A DNA stretch of 64,000 nt from Streptococcus sp. S784/96/1 (GCF_902729355.1 NZ_CACVCC010000001.1:62001-126000), one strand, 5' to 3'. Shown: positions 36,393-46,568, numbered from the stretch's first letter. Notes: generated from the sequence alone by a model not told the origin. Translations and numbers: made by a program.

Positions 36393-38510
36393 ATGGCGAC
36401 TGCAACAGTTAGTAAAACGAAAAAAACATCGAAGAAAAAAGCTAGTAAGGTGACAAAGAATTTGGTTATTGTAGAGTCACCAGCCAAAGCTAAAACCATT
36501 GAAAAATATTTAGGACGCAATTATAAAGTTGTGGCTTCTGTTGGACATATCCGTGATTTGAAAAAATCCTCTATGTCTATTGATTTTGAGAATAACTATG
36601 AGCCAGAATACATCAATATTCGTGGTAAAGGTGACCTGATTAAGACATTGAAAAAGGAAGCTAAGGGTGCCAAGCAAGTTTACCTCGCAAGTGACCCGGA
36701 TCGTGAGGGAGAAGCGATTTCTTGGCACTTGGCGCACATTTTAGACTTGGATTTGACAGATAAGAATCGTGTTGTTTTCAACGAAATCACAAAGGATACG
36801 GTAAAAAATGCCTTTGTTGAACCTCGTCAAATTGACATGAATTTAGTGAATTCTCAACAAGCACGCCGCGTCCTCGACCGTATCGTTGGTTATTCGATTT
36901 CACCCCTTTTGTGGAAGAAAGTTAAAAAAGGCTTGTCAGCGGGGCGTGTGCAATCTGTTGCCCTAAAGCTTATTATTGACCGTGAAAATGAAATCAAGGC
37001 TTTTAAACCAGAAGAATACTGGACCATCAACGGTGCCTTTAAAAAGGGAACCAAAAAATTTGAAGCATCTTTTTATGGAGTGGATGGTAAAAAGCTCAAA
37101 TTAACTAATCATGACGATGTCAAGGCGGTTCTGGCACGTTTACAGGGAGATGAATTCCTTGTTGATAATGTGGAGAAGAAAGAACGTCGTAGAAATGCTC
37201 CGCTTCCTTACACTACATCATCAATGCAACAAGACGCAGCTAATAAAATCAATTTCCGTACCCGTAAAACCATGATGGTTGCGCAGCAATTATACGAAGG
37301 GATTAATCTCGGGTCTGGCCAGCAGGGTCTGATTACCTATATGCGTACGGACTCAACTCGTATTAGTCCAATTGCCCAAGGTCAAGCGGCAGCGTACATT
37401 AGTGAACGTTTCGGTGACAAATATTCCAAGCACGGGAATCGTGTCAAAAATAGCACCGGCGCCCAAGATGCTCACGAAGCGATTCGCCCATCAAATGTCT
37501 ATCAAACACCAGAGAGTATTGCGAAATATTTAGACAAAGATCAGCTTAAACTCTATACTCTCATCTGGAATCGTTTTGTCGCTAGTCAGATGACGGCTGC
37601 AGTCTTTGATACCATGAAGGTGGAACTGTCACAAAATGGTGTTATGTTTGTTGCTAATGGTAGTCAGGTCAAATTTGATGGCTACATGGCTGTATATAAT
37701 GACTCTGATAGAAATAAAATGCTTCCAGAAATGGCGGCAGGCGACACGGTTAAAAAAGTGTTAACAAGCCCAGAGCAGCATTTCACCCAACCACCAGCAC
37801 GCTATTCGGAAGCAACTCTTATCAAGACGCTTGAAGAAAATGGTGTGGGACGCCCGTCAACTTATGCTCCGACACTTGATGTGATTCAGCGTCGCTACTA
37901 TGTCAAATTAGCAGCAAAACGCTTTGAACCAACAGAACTTGGTGAAATCGTTAACTCTCTCATTATCAAATTTTTTCCAGATATTGTAGATGTTAAGTTT
38001 ACGGCAGAAATGGAAGGCAAACTTGACGAAGTTGAAATTGGTAAAGAAGAGTGGCAAAAAGTCATAGATGCTTTCTATCAGCCATTCTCTAAAGAGTTGG
38101 AAAAAGCAGAGACTGAAATCGAAAAAATCCAAATCAAGGATGAACCAGCTGGTTTTGATTGTGACCTCTGTGGTCATCCAATGGTTATCAAGTTGGGACG
38201 TTTTGGTAAGTTTTACGCTTGTAGCAATTTCCCAGACTGTCATAATACAAAAGCCATTACAAAAGAAATTGGCGTGACCTGTCCAACCTGTGGACAAGGT
38301 CAAATCATTGAACGTAAGACAAAACGCAATCGCATTTTCTATGGTTGTGACCGTTATCCAGACTGCGAATTTACTTCTTGGGATATGCCTGTTGGTCGCG
38401 CTTGTCCAAAATCAGGTCATTACCTTGTTGAAAAGAAAGTTCGTGGCGGTGGCAAACAAGTCACATGTAGCCATGAAGAATGCGACTACAAAGAAGAAAA
38501 AGTGAAATAA
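36393..38510 (+). CDS. topA: DNA topoisomerase I
   Basis: A 705-residue type IA topoisomerase that relaxes negative supercoils. The Toprim domain ([33 protein letters not shown]), the active-site Tyr in [14 protein letters not shown], and three C-terminal zinc-ribbon repeats ([16 protein letters not shown] and the degenerate CPKSGHYLV) are seen. A basic N-terminal tail ([15 protein letters not shown]) precedes the fold. It follows dprA, as in other streptococci. Confidence 0.96.
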   Translation: MATATVSKTKKTSKKKASKVTKNLVIVESPAKAKTIEKYLGRNYKVVASVGHIRDLKKSSMSIDFENNYEPEYINIRGKGDLIKTLKKEAKGAKQVYLASDPDREGEAISWHLAHILDLDLTDKNRVVFNEITKDTVKNAFVEPRQIDMNLVNSQQARRVLDRIVGYSISPLLWKKVKKGLSAGRVQSVALKLIIDRENEIKAFKPEEYWTINGAFKKGTKKFEASFYGVDGKKLKLTNHDDVKAVLARLQGDEFLVDNVEKKERRRNAPLPYTTSSMQQDAANKINFRTRKTMMVAQQLYEGINLGSGQQGLITYMRTDSTRISPIAQGQAAAYISERFGDKYSKHGNRVKNSTGAQDAHEAIRPSNVYQTPESIAKYLDKDQLKLYTLIWNRFVASQMTAAVFDTMKVELSQNGVMFVANGSQVKFDGYMAVYNDSDRNKMLPEMAAGDTVKKVLTSPEQHFTQPPARYSEATLIKTLEENGVGRPSTYAPTLDVIQRRYYVKLAAKRFEPTELGEIVNSLIIKFFPDIVDVKFTAEMEGKLDEVEIGKEEWQKVIDAFYQPFSKELEKAETEIEKIQIKDEPAGFDCDLCGHPMVIKLGRFGKFYACSNFPDCHNTKAITKEIGVTCPTCGQGQIIERKTKRNRIFYGCDRYPDCEFTSWDMPVGRACPKSGHYLVEKKVRGGGKQVTCSHEECDYKEEKVK

Positions 38511-38519
38511 TCTATTAAG

Positions 38520-38549
38520 AACTACTTCATATGTTGAGGTAGTTTTTTT
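38520..38549 (+). terminator. Terminator of topA
   Basis: AACTACTTCA (38520-38529) pairs with TGAGGTAGTT (38535-38544) with a G-U pair, followed by a T-run. Confidence 0.75.
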
Positions 38550-38566
38550 GTTTAAGGCACCATTTT

Positions 38567-38575
38567 TGCTATAAT
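38567..38575 (+). promoter_or_regulatory. Extended -10 promoter of the SGNH hydrolase gene
   Basis: TGCTATAAT (38567-38575), 36 bases before the ATG; a second AAGGAG site lies just before the start. Confidence 0.55.
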
Positions 38576-38610
38576 AGGTAAAAGGAGATTTTTTATTTAA
38601 GGAGATTTAG

Positions 38611-39246
38611 ATGCCTAATACTGATACCATTAGTCCAGAGTTATCAGCCTATCACCAAAAACGCTTGGCACAGTTTCGTTTGGAAAATGAAAAAGTAGAG
38701 CCGGAAAGCATCGTTTTTGTAGGGGATTCGATTACAGAATTTTTTCCAATCAAAAAATATCTGGGAAGACATTTGCCACTTGTTAATCGTGGTATTGCAG
38801 GGACAGATACGAACTGGTTATTAGAACATTTGGATGAGCAAGTAGCAGCGCTTGAAGCTAGCAAGCTTTTTCTCATGATTGGGGTCAATGACCTTGGTTT
38901 GGGTTATTCGGTGACGGATACGGTTGGCAAAATAGCAGAGCTGGTTAGCCAGCTTCGCATGTTAAGTCCTCAATCAGAAATCTACCTGCTCTCGGTTCTT
39001 CCTGTAAATGAAGCGCAAGCTTTTTCCAAAATGGTAAAAATAAGGAAAAATGCAGATATTCAGTTACTTAATGCCAATCTGAAAACTTTGCCGGGAGTGG
39101 ATTTTATTGACCTTTATCCCTTGCTTTTGGATGGTGATGGTCAGTTAGCCAGTAAGTACACAACAGATGGATTACACCTCAGTCAGTTAGCCTATGAGAG
39201 TCTAGCGGAGGTGTTGGGATCTTATTTGAATGAAAGTGTGGTATAA
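38611..39246 (+). CDS. SGNH/GDSL-family hydrolase
   Basis: A 211-residue esterase-like protein. The four conserved blocks are visible: VFVGDSITEFFP (nucleophile Ser), NRGIAGTDTNW (Gly), LMIGVNDLG (Asn) and DGLHLSQLAYE (Asp and His). No signal peptide; it would act in the cytosol on an ester, perhaps an acetylated sugar or lipid. Start has AAGGAG 7 bases upstream. It slightly overlaps the promoter of the next gene. Confidence 0.85.
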   Translation: MPNTDTISPELSAYHQKRLAQFRLENEKVEPESIVFVGDSITEFFPIKKYLGRHLPLVNRGIAGTDTNWLLEHLDEQVAALEASKLFLMIGVNDLGLGYSVTDTVGKIAELVSQLRMLSPQSEIYLLSVLPVNEAQAFSKMVKIRKNADIQLLNANLKTLPGVDFIDLYPLLLDGDGQLASKYTTDGLHLSQLAYESLAEVLGSYLNESVV

Positions 39247-39253
39247 TCAACAT

Positions 39254-40384
39254 ATGAATTTTGAAAAAAAACACGTTTACTCGATTGTCACGGCATTTGT
39301 ACTTTGTTACATGATTCAAGCCTATTGGAAGGCTGGTGCTAATTTTTTAGGTACCGTTTGGTCGGCTAGTCAACCGTTTTTAATTGGTGCAGCTATCGCT
39401 TATATTGTGAATATCGTTATGTCTGTTTATGAACGTGTATTTGGTATCGTTTTATCAGGTACACGAGCAGAAAATGTCAAGCGTGGCTTATCAATGACGT
39501 TGGCTTATTTGACTTTTGTGGTGGTCATTGTCTGGATTTTTTCTATTGTCCTCCCAGATTTGATTGAAAGTATTAAGTCTCTTTTAGCGATAGATACTTC
39601 TGTTATTAATCAATGGATTAATGAAATGAATGATAATACCTACGTCTCTAGAATACTTGATTATATTGGACAAGATAAAGACTTAGCTCAAACGATTAGT
39701 CGCTATAGTCAACAAATTTTACAACAGGTCTTAGGCGTTTTGACAGGTGTTTTAACCTCAGTCTCTTCTATTGCTTCAACCTTACTCAATGTGTTTGTCA
39801 GCCTTATTTTTTCCCTCTATGTTTTGGGAAATAAAGAAACTTTAGTCAGACAAGTTGGGCTTTTGATGGATACTTATCTTGGAAAATACGCAGGACCAGT
39901 GCGTTATGTGGTGGGCATTTTAGATAAACGATTCCATGGATTTGTTGTCAGCCAGACTCTGGAAGCAATGATTTTGGGAACACTTACAGCTCTCGGAATG
40001 ACTCTCTTTGGCTTTCCATATGCTGCAACAGTAGGAGTATTAGTTGCATTTACTGCCATTATTCCTGTTGTAGGAGCTTATATTGGCTTGGTTATCGGGT
40101 TTATTTTACTAGCGACTCAATCAATCACTCAAGCACTTTGGTTTGTTGTTTTTCTAGTAGTTCTGCAACAATTTGAAGGTAATCTTATTTACCCTCGAGT
40201 AGTTGGGGGCTCAATTGGTTTACCAGGCATGTGGGTTTTAGTAGCTATCACAATAGGCGGGGCTCTAGCTGGTATTTTAGGAATGCTAATAGCAGTACCT
40301 TTAGCAGCCAGTCTCTATCAAATCATCAAGGATCATGTTATTAAAAAACGTCACCATCAAAATAGCGTTCTAGGTACAGAATAA
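39254..40384 (+). CDS. AI-2E family transporter (membrane permease)
   Basis: A 376-residue membrane protein with about eight transmembrane segments, with the long central soluble stretch and the VGGSIGLPGMWVLVAITIGGALAG block near the C-terminus that typify the AI-2E/YdgG family. Function in streptococci is unproven; family members export small molecules. An in-frame ATG at 39230 overlaps the SGNH gene end; ATG 39254 gives the conserved MNFEKK start, but neither has a good ribosome site. A TGGTATAAT at 39238 hints at a separate promoter and a nearly leaderless message. Confidence 0.8.
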   Translation: MNFEKKHVYSIVTAFVLCYMIQAYWKAGANFLGTVWSASQPFLIGAAIAYIVNIVMSVYERVFGIVLSGTRAENVKRGLSMTLAYLTFVVVIVWIFSIVLPDLIESIKSLLAIDTSVINQWINEMNDNTYVSRILDYIGQDKDLAQTISRYSQQILQQVLGVLTGVLTSVSSIASTLLNVFVSLIFSLYVLGNKETLVRQVGLLMDTYLGKYAGPVRYVVGILDKRFHGFVVSQTLEAMILGTLTALGMTLFGFPYAATVGVLVAFTAIIPVVGAYIGLVIGFILLATQSITQALWFVVFLVVLQQFEGNLIYPRVVGGSIGLPGMWVLVAITIGGALAGILGMLIAVPLAASLYQIIKDHVIKKRHHQNSVLGTE

Positions 40385-40394
40385 TAGAAACGAA

Positions 40395-40490
40395 AGAGGT
40401 TGGTAAAAACTCAATTTTTAACCGTTCTCTTAAAATCGAATAATATAAAATAGCTTAAAATCAACGTTTCTTGGCGATGTTAATCGGAGC
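40395..40490 (+). repeat. Diverged dispersed repeat, copy 2
   Basis: This aligns with 2905-3003 over its length: AAAACTcAATTTTTAaCC, AATATAAAATaGCTTA and CGTTTCTTGgcGAtGTTAATC; the palindromic end is less perfect here. It lies in the 416-base gap before the polysaccharide locus. The remaining part of the gap (40500-40710) contains no open frame. Confidence 0.45.
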
Positions 40491-40718
40491 TTTGTTAACT
40501 GTAGCGGGTGACTTATAATGAACAACAGGAGAGGACTAGATTGGTCTTCTCTTTTGAAGTTTAAAGCGAAATAAATCCGCTTTTTGAAGTTGTCAGAGTT
40601 AGTTAAACTAAGGTATTTATTATTTTTTAGACTTTTTGTCCAACATTTTTATTAGTAGAATCGCATCAACTGTTATAGAACTTTTTATAATTTAAAACTG
40701 TCAAACTCCCATTATTTG

Positions 40719-40727
40719 TGCTATAAT
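40719..40727 (+). promoter_or_regulatory. Extended -10 promoter of the polysaccharide locus
   Basis: TGCTATAAT (TG 40719-40720, TATAAT 40722-40727) is about 75 bases before glf. It is the only promoter I see upstream of the 23-kb gene run. Confidence 0.55.
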
Positions 40728-40750
40728 TAATATGCTTATTATGGAGGAGT

Positions 40751-40801
40751 GTGTGCCAAAGAATGGTTAGCACTAAAAATAGAAAGGTATTTAGCTGTTA
40801 A
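40751..40801 (+). CDS. Possible 16-codon leader ORF coupled to glf
   Basis: GGAGG (40743-40747) is followed by a short frame from GTG 40751 whose TAA overlaps the ATG of glf (TAATG). It could couple translation to glf or be chance; the peptide has no family. Confidence 0.2.
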   Translation: MCQRMVSTKNRKVFSC

Positions 40802-41949
40802 TGGAAAAAGAAGAGGTGGCCACAGGACATACTTTTTTTGGTATGTATGATTATTTGGTTGTTGGTGCGGGTCTTTTTGGGTCAGTATTTGCTCATGAAG
40901 CTGCTTTAAAAGGAAAAAAAGTTATGGTTATTGAAAAACGTGACCATATTGCAGGAAATATCTACACCAAAGAAGTAGAAGGAATTCAAGTGCACGAGTA
41001 CGGTGCTCATATTTTCCACACATCTGATAAGGAAATTTGGGACTATGTGACTCAATTTGCGGAATTTAATCGCTACACCAATAGTCCAGTGGCTAACTAC
41101 AAGGGTGAAATCTATAACCTTCCATTTAACATGAATACCTTTAATAAACTTTGGGGTGTTGTAACCCCAGCAGAAGCACAAGCTAAGATTGATGAGCAAC
41201 GTGCAGTGCTAAATAGCAAAATACCAGAAAACCTCGAAGAACAAGCCATTTCACTTGTTGGTACAGATATCTATGAAAAACTCATCAAAGACTACACCGA
41301 AAAACAATGGGGCAAACCAACGACTGAATTACCAGCCTTTATTATTCGCCGTTTACCAGTTCGTTTAACTTATGATAATAATTATTTTAATGATACTTAC
41401 CAAGGCATACCAATCGGTGGTTATACTCAGATTGTGGAAAAAATGCTAGCGCATGAGAACATTGATGTTGAGACTGGTATTGACTTCTTTGATAAGAAAG
41501 GAGAGTATTTAAAAAGTTTTCCCAAAATTGTGTTCACAGGAATGATTGATCAGTTTTTTGACTACGAATTTGGTGAATTGGAGTACAGAAGCCTTCACTT
41601 TGACACAGAAATTTTGAACGTGGAAAATTATCAAGGAAATGCTGTGGTTAACTATACCGATGCAGAGACACCTTACACACGTATCATTGAACACAAGCAC
41701 TTTGAGTTCGGTATGCAAGATAAAACCATTATTACCAAGGAGTATTCAAAAACTTGGACTAGAGGGGATGAGCCGTACTATCCAGTCAATAACGAGCGCA
41801 ATAATCATCTCTATAAGGAATATCAAAAATTAGCTGCGAAGCAAAAAAATGTTATTTTTGGTGGACGTCTCGGTCAATACTGTTACTATGACATGCATCA
41901 AGTCATAGCAGCAGCCTTACAGTGCGTTAAAGGAGAGTTTGGAGAATAA
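40801..41949 (+). CDS. glf: UDP-galactopyranose mutase
   Basis: A 382-residue flavoenzyme interconverting UDP-galactopyranose and UDP-galactofuranose. The FAD site YLVVGAGLFGSVFAHEA, GNIYTKEVEGI, YGAHIFHT and the C-terminal GGRLGQYCYYDMHQVI signature are all present. The start is uncertain: ATG 40801 adds 14 residues before the typical MYDYLVVG start (40843), and neither has a strong ribosome site; overlap with the short upstream frame favours 40801. It implies galactofuranose in the surface polymer. First gene of the locus. Confidence 0.93.
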   Translation: MEKEEVATGHTFFGMYDYLVVGAGLFGSVFAHEAALKGKKVMVIEKRDHIAGNIYTKEVEGIQVHEYGAHIFHTSDKEIWDYVTQFAEFNRYTNSPVANYKGEIYNLPFNMNTFNKLWGVVTPAEAQAKIDEQRAVLNSKIPENLEEQAISLVGTDIYEKLIKDYTEKQWGKPTTELPAFIIRRLPVRLTYDNNYFNDTYQGIPIGGYTQIVEKMLAHENIDVETGIDFFDKKGEYLKSFPKIVFTGMIDQFFDYEFGELEYRSLHFDTEILNVENYQGNAVVNYTDAETPYTRIIEHKHFEFGMQDKTIITKEYSKTWTRGDEPYYPVNNERNNHLYKEYQKLAAKQKNVIFGGRLGQYCYYDMHQVIAAALQCVKGEFGE

Positions 41950-41955
41950 TTTAGG

Positions 41956-43761
41956 ATGACTTTAACACGTAATCATAAGAAAATCATTTTAATGGCATTA
42001 GATACTTTGCTGATCATTAGCTCGCTGTATCTTAGCCAAATCTTTTTAGATGTTATTACGCATATTACTCGTGATTATTTTAGAATTGCCATTATTTTAG
42101 TTCCGTTATTTTATCTTATCATTGCCTATATGTTAAAAGTTTTCTCGGTTATTAACCGTTTCACGGACTACAGAAGTTTAGGCAGTGTCGGAATCTCGGT
42201 AGTTTCTAGTTATGTCTTTTTTACAGGATTTTCTTTTTTTGTTTTTAATGTTTTTAGCTTGCGTTTTATTTGTTTAGGTGCCTTGTTATCTTATGCTATG
42301 CTGATTACACCAAGGATTTTATGGCGATTGGTCTACGAGTGGCATTATAAAGATAAATCACATAAAAAAACTAACAAGAAAAAAACATTAGTTCTAGGAG
42401 CAGGTTCTGGTGGAAGTGTTTTTATTCGAACAGTTCAAAATAGCGATACGGATATTGACATTGTTGGTATATTAGATAAAGATTTAGATAAAAAAGGAAG
42501 CTACCTGCACGGTGTTAAAGTGTTAGGCAATCATTTTGATATTCCTAGACTGGTTCAAGAGTTAAGTGTAGACCAGTTAACAATTGCAATCCCTTCAATA
42601 ACTGCGAGTGAGCAAGAAACGATTCTGGATATCTGCCAGGAAATCAACCTTCCGGTCAATGTGATGCCTCCAGTAGAGGAGCTAGTCTTAGGACAGGTGA
42701 ATACGGATCAATTGAAAGAAATTGATATTGCAGATCTTTTGGGACGAAAAGAAGTAGTGCTTGATCAAAGCCAATTAAGTGATTTTTTCTCAGATAAGAC
42801 AGTTCTTGTGACGGGTGCTGGAGGATCAATTGGTTCTGAAATTTGTCGTCAAATATCGCAGTTTACTCCTAAGCGATTATTATTGCTAGGGCATGGAGAA
42901 AACTCAATTTACCTCATTCATCGTGAATTAACCAATAAGTACAAGGAAAAGTTTGAAATCATCCCAATTATTGCAGATATTCAGGATCGTGATTTGATTT
43001 TTTCCTTAATAAAAGACTATAAACCAGATGTAATCTATCATGCTGCCGCTCATAAGCATGTTCCTTTGATGGAATATAATCCTCGTGAGGCAGTTAAAAA
43101 TAATATTTTTGGAACAAAAAATGTTGCTGAAGCAGCTAAGGCGGCTGGTATTGCTAAGTTTGTCATGGTGTCTACCGATAAAGCTGTTAACCCACCAAAT
43201 GTTATGGGGGCTACCAAGCGTGTCGCAGAGATGATTGTCACAGGACTAAATGAAGCAGGTCAAACTCAGTTTGTTGCTGTTCGCTTTGGAAATGTTCTAG
43301 GAAGTCGTGGTAGCGTCGTTCCAGTCTTTAAAGACCAGATTGCCCAAGGTGGTCCTCTAACTGTGACAGACTTCCGAATGACACGGTACTTTATGACGAT
43401 ACCAGAGGCAAGTCGACTGGTCATTCAAGCAGGTTACCTTGCTAAAGGTGGCGAAGTATTTGTTCTTGACATGGGAGAGCCAGTTAAGATCCTTGACTTG
43501 GCTAAAAAAGTCATCAAACTTAGTGGACACACTGAAAAAGAGATTGGAATTGTCGAATCAGGAATTCGCCCTGGTGAGAAACTTTATGAGGAATTGTTGT
43601 CATCAGAAGAACGTGTGAGTGACCAAATCCATGAAAAAATCTTTATCGGAAAAGTCACACCAAAACCAATGGCAGAAGTGGAAGATTTCATCAATAAATT
43701 ATTAGATTTGAATGTCGTTACACTGAAAGAAAAATTAATTGAGTTTGCAAAACAGGAGTAG
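41956..43761 (+). CDS. Membrane-bound UDP-GlcNAc 4,6-dehydratase (CapD/EpsC/PglF type)
   Basis: A 601-residue protein with four N-terminal membrane segments (about 12-130), a nucleotide-binding middle domain (VLGAGSGGSVFIRT, about 140-260) and a C-terminal extended SDR with VTGAGGSIGSEICRQ and the catalytic STDKAVNPPNVMGATK, where Met takes the place of Tyr, as in this C6-dehydratase group. It makes UDP-2-acetamido-2,6-dideoxy-4-keto-hexose from UDP-GlcNAc. With the reductase at 44436 and the sugar transferase at 43837 it forms a trio like WbpM/WbpV/WbpL, so it likely supplies the first sugar of the repeat. Confidence 0.9.
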   Translation: MTLTRNHKKIILMALDTLLIISSLYLSQIFLDVITHITRDYFRIAIILVPLFYLIIAYMLKVFSVINRFTDYRSLGSVGISVVSSYVFFTGFSFFVFNVFSLRFICLGALLSYAMLITPRILWRLVYEWHYKDKSHKKTNKKKTLVLGAGSGGSVFIRTVQNSDTDIDIVGILDKDLDKKGSYLHGVKVLGNHFDIPRLVQELSVDQLTIAIPSITASEQETILDICQEINLPVNVMPPVEELVLGQVNTDQLKEIDIADLLGRKEVVLDQSQLSDFFSDKTVLVTGAGGSIGSEICRQISQFTPKRLLLLGHGENSIYLIHRELTNKYKEKFEIIPIIADIQDRDLIFSLIKDYKPDVIYHAAAHKHVPLMEYNPREAVKNNIFGTKNVAEAAKAAGIAKFVMVSTDKAVNPPNVMGATKRVAEMIVTGLNEAGQTQFVAVRFGNVLGSRGSVVPVFKDQIAQGGPLTVTDFRMTRYFMTIPEASRLVIQAGYLAKGGEVFVLDMGEPVKILDLAKKVIKLSGHTEKEIGIVESGIRPGEKLYEELLSSEERVSDQIHEKIFIGKVTPKPMAEVEDFINKLLDLNVVTLKEKLIEFAKQE

Positions 43762-43836
43762 AAAGTAAATTATTTTTACTTTCTTAGAGGTCAAGGGAGT
43801 TTGACTTCTAAAAAGGTAAAAATTGAGGAGATAAAC

Positions 43837-44439
43837 ATGTACTTAAAGCTGAAAAGGATGTTAGATGTCATTATTTCAGGTTTGGCTATTCTAGTGTTAA
43901 GCCCGATATTATTGATTATTGTAATTGCGATAAAATTAGACTCAAAAGGTCCTGTTCTTTTTAAACAAAAACGAGTTGGAAAAGGTAAAAAGTATTTTAT
44001 GATTTACAAGTTTAGAAGCATGTATATTGATGCTCCTAGTGATATGCCAACTCACATGCTCAAAAATCCAGCGGCAATGATTACAAAGGTTGGTGGCTTT
44101 TTGAGAAAGACTAGTCTAGATGAGTTGCCTCAACTATTCAATATTTTTAAAGGTGAAATGTCTATTGTTGGTCCAAGACCAGCTTTATGGAATCAGTACG
44201 ATTTAATCGAAGAACGTGATAAATATGGTGCAAATGACATTAGACCAGGGTTGACAGGATGGGCGCAAATCAATGGTCGAGATGAACTTGAAATTGATGT
44301 AAAAGCAACGTTAGATGGCTATTATGTAAAACATATGGGACTTGTCCTTGACGCTAAATGTTTTTTTGGAACTTTTCTTAGTGTTGCTAAAAGTGATGGT
44401 GTAGTTGAAGGTGGAACAGGAAGTAAGAGAGAAGAATGA
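43837..44439 (+). CDS. Initiating sugar-1-phosphate transferase (undecaprenyl-phosphate dependent)
   Basis: A 200-residue monotopic phosphoglycosyltransferase with one N-terminal hydrophobic segment (MLDVIISGLAILVLSPILLI) and the family blocks FKQKRVGKGKKYFMIYKFRSM, RKTSLDELPQLFNI, GEMSIVGPRPA and RPGLTGWAQINGRDE. It places the first sugar-phosphate on the lipid carrier. ATG 43837 is preferred because GAGGAG lies 6 bases before; the frame also reads from a TTG at 43801. It overlaps the next gene by 4 bases. Confidence 0.9.
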   Translation: MYLKLKRMLDVIISGLAILVLSPILLIIVIAIKLDSKGPVLFKQKRVGKGKKYFMIYKFRSMYIDAPSDMPTHMLKNPAAMITKVGGFLRKTSLDELPQLFNIFKGEMSIVGPRPALWNQYDLIEERDKYGANDIRPGLTGWAQINGRDELEIDVKATLDGYYVKHMGLVLDAKCFFGTFLSVAKSDGVVEGGTGSKREE

Positions 44440-45335
44440 AAAGAATATTAATTACAGGTGCTAATTCTTACGTAGGGACATCTTTTGAAAATTATGCTAA
44501 TACTAATTTCGCATCCGAATTTGAGATTTTCACTCTGGATTTATTGGATAGTCAGTGGCGGAAAACAGATTTTTCTAACTTTGATGTTGTTTTTCATGTT
44601 GCTGGTTTGGCACATGCTGATATTGGTCAAGTTACAGAAAGTATTAAGCAGAAGTATTATGATGTAAATACCAAACTTGCTATTGAAGTTGCAGAAATAG
44701 CAAAACGAGCTAAAGTGAAGCACTTTATTTTTATGTCGTCCATGATCATATATGGAGAATCCGCTCCCATTGGTCAAAAAAAGATTATTGATGAAAAAAC
44801 AAAGCCACAGCCAGCTAATTTTTATGGAGATTCAAAACTTCAAGCAGATATTGGAATCCGTAGTTTAGCAGATGATCAGTTTCAAGTTGCAATACTGCGT
44901 CCTCCGATGATTTATGGCGAAGGAAGCAAAGGTAATTTTCCATTATTGATAAAGCTGTCTAAGTCATTAAGAGTGTTTCCGAAAATAAACAATCAAAGGT
45001 CTATGTTGTTTATTGAAAATCTATGCGAATTTCTTTGCCAAATCATTTTGAAAGAAAAAAGTGGAATATTTTTTCCACAAAATGCAGAGTACGCAAATAC
45101 AAGTGATATAGTAAAGATTCTAGCATTATCCTATGGAAGAAAGATAAAGTTACTGCCATGTTTAAATCCTATGGTAAAACTTATAGCTATATTTCCTGGG
45201 AAAATAGGTAAGATGGTCAATAAAGCATTTGGTAACATGACTTATGAATTAACCTCCTCTCAATATGAAGGGATTGAGTATCAAAAAGTTAGTTTAGAAG
45301 AATCATTGCAGAAAAATAAAAATTATGGAAACTAA
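44436..45335 (+). CDS. NAD(P)-dependent 4-ketoreductase/epimerase, SDR family (WbpV-like)
   Basis: A 299-residue extended SDR: TGANSYVGTSF dinucleotide loop, VFHVAGLAHAD, FMSSMIIYGES and the catalytic YGDSK (YxxxK). The short substrate domain and position between a sugar transferase and a 4,6-dehydratase resemble reductases that finish UDP-D-QuiNAc or UDP-D-FucNAc. The stereochemistry cannot be read. Coupled by 4-base overlap to the transferase and 11-base overlap with the next gene. Confidence 0.8.
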   Translation: MKRILITGANSYVGTSFENYANTNFASEFEIFTLDLLDSQWRKTDFSNFDVVFHVAGLAHADIGQVTESIKQKYYDVNTKLAIEVAEIAKRAKVKHFIFMSSMIIYGESAPIGQKKIIDEKTKPQPANFYGDSKLQADIGIRSLADDQFQVAILRPPMIYGEGSKGNFPLLIKLSKSLRVFPKINNQRSMLFIENLCEFLCQIILKEKSGIFFPQNAEYANTSDIVKILALSYGRKIKLLPCLNPMVKLIAIFPGKIGKMVNKAFGNMTYELTSSQYEGIEYQKVSLEESLQKNKNYGN

Positions 45336-46557
45336 TATAAAAACAAAGCATATTCTAGTCATTTCTCAGTATTTTTATCCTGAGGAATTTAGGATAAATG
45401 ATATTTGCTGTGAATGGGTTAAACGTGGCTATAAAGTAACAGTGGTGACAGGAATTCCGAATTATCCTATTGGAGAATTTTTTGATGGCTATTCCTATGA
45501 ACAAAAAAGAACGGAAAATTGGAATGGTATTGACATCATTCGTTTACCGATTTTACCACGGAGAACAGGTTCGCTATCTTTAATTAAGAATTATTTCTCC
45601 TTTGTAAGAGAGGGGTTGAAATGGGTGAAAAAGACTAAAATACGGGCTGATTTGGTATATACCTTTGAAGTTTCACCTATGACACAAGCTCTAGTTGGTG
45701 TGAAGTATGCTAAAAAGTTCAAAGTCCCTCATTTTCTTTACATTACCGATCTATGGCCTGAAAATGTTTCGATTATTACTGGAATTAAGAGCAAGATTTT
45801 ACTATACCCAATACAGTTGATGGTAGATTACATTTATAAAAATAGTGATTATATTTTGACGGCTTCAAAGAGTTTTGTACCAAGTGTACTAGGGAGGAAT
45901 GTACCAGATTATAAAGTGGAATATTGGCCTCAATATGTCGAGCAAATATATGGTCCAATTTCAAATCCTCCCCTTATTCCGGAAATGAAATCAGATGTTT
46001 TGAATTTTGTATTTGCAGGTAATTTGGGACAGGCACAGAATTTAGGGATACTAGTTCAAGCTGCTCAACAATTAAGGTCAGAGGACATTTTGGTTCGTTT
46101 TACGCTAATAGGTGATGGACGCTATAAAAAAGACTTATTAGACCAAGTGGAACGGTATGAACTTCATCACTATTTTCAGTTCATAGATAGGAAATCTTCT
46201 TCAGAAATTCCTATCTATTTAGCACAAGCTGATGTACTGTTGATTCTATTGGCTAAAAGTGAAGTGTTTGCGATGACTATTCCAGCGAAAACACAATCGT
46301 GTATGGCAAGTGGTAAACCGATTTTAGTATCTGCTGATGGAGAAGTCCAGTCTATTATATCAGAGGCAGAGGCAGGTTTAACTTCAGGGGCAGAAAATGT
46401 AGAGGCGTTTGTTGAAAATATCAAACAATTTTTAAGTTATACTGAACAGGAACGTGTCAAATTAGGTGAAAATGCGTTGCGTTATTCAGAGGAACATTTT
46501 AAGAGAGAAAGATTGTTAAAGCGTCTAGATAGTTTATTTGATGAATACACTAGGTAG
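45325..46557 (+). CDS. WbuB-like glycosyltransferase (GT4)
   Basis: A 410-residue GT-B fold glycosyltransferase: N-terminal ILVISQYFYPEEFRINDI, YITDLWPENV (typical of the WbuB group), and the GT4 nucleotide-binding half with FAGNLGQAQNLGILVQA and a late SGKPILVSADGEVQSII. WbuB proteins occur beside genes for L-FucNAc/L-QuiNAc and are thought to transfer that sugar; such genes begin at 47634 here. It acts at the cytoplasmic membrane face. Confidence 0.85.
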   Translation: METNIKTKHILVISQYFYPEEFRINDICCEWVKRGYKVTVVTGIPNYPIGEFFDGYSYEQKRTENWNGIDIIRLPILPRRTGSLSLIKNYFSFVREGLKWVKKTKIRADLVYTFEVSPMTQALVGVKYAKKFKVPHFLYITDLWPENVSIITGIKSKILLYPIQLMVDYIYKNSDYILTASKSFVPSVLGRNVPDYKVEYWPQYVEQIYGPISNPPLIPEMKSDVLNFVFAGNLGQAQNLGILVQAAQQLRSEDILVRFTLIGDGRYKKDLLDQVERYELHHYFQFIDRKSSSEIPIYLAQADVLLILLAKSEVFAMTIPAKTQSCMASGKPILVSADGEVQSIISEAEAGLTSGAENVEAFVENIKQFLSYTEQERVKLGENALRYSEEHFKRERLLKRLDSLFDEYTR

Positions 46558-46568
46558 GGAAAGAATAC

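Noticed and set aside
37908..38303. 131-residue minus-strand frame opposite topA
   Set aside because: Shadow of the zinc-ribbon coding region; no start signal.
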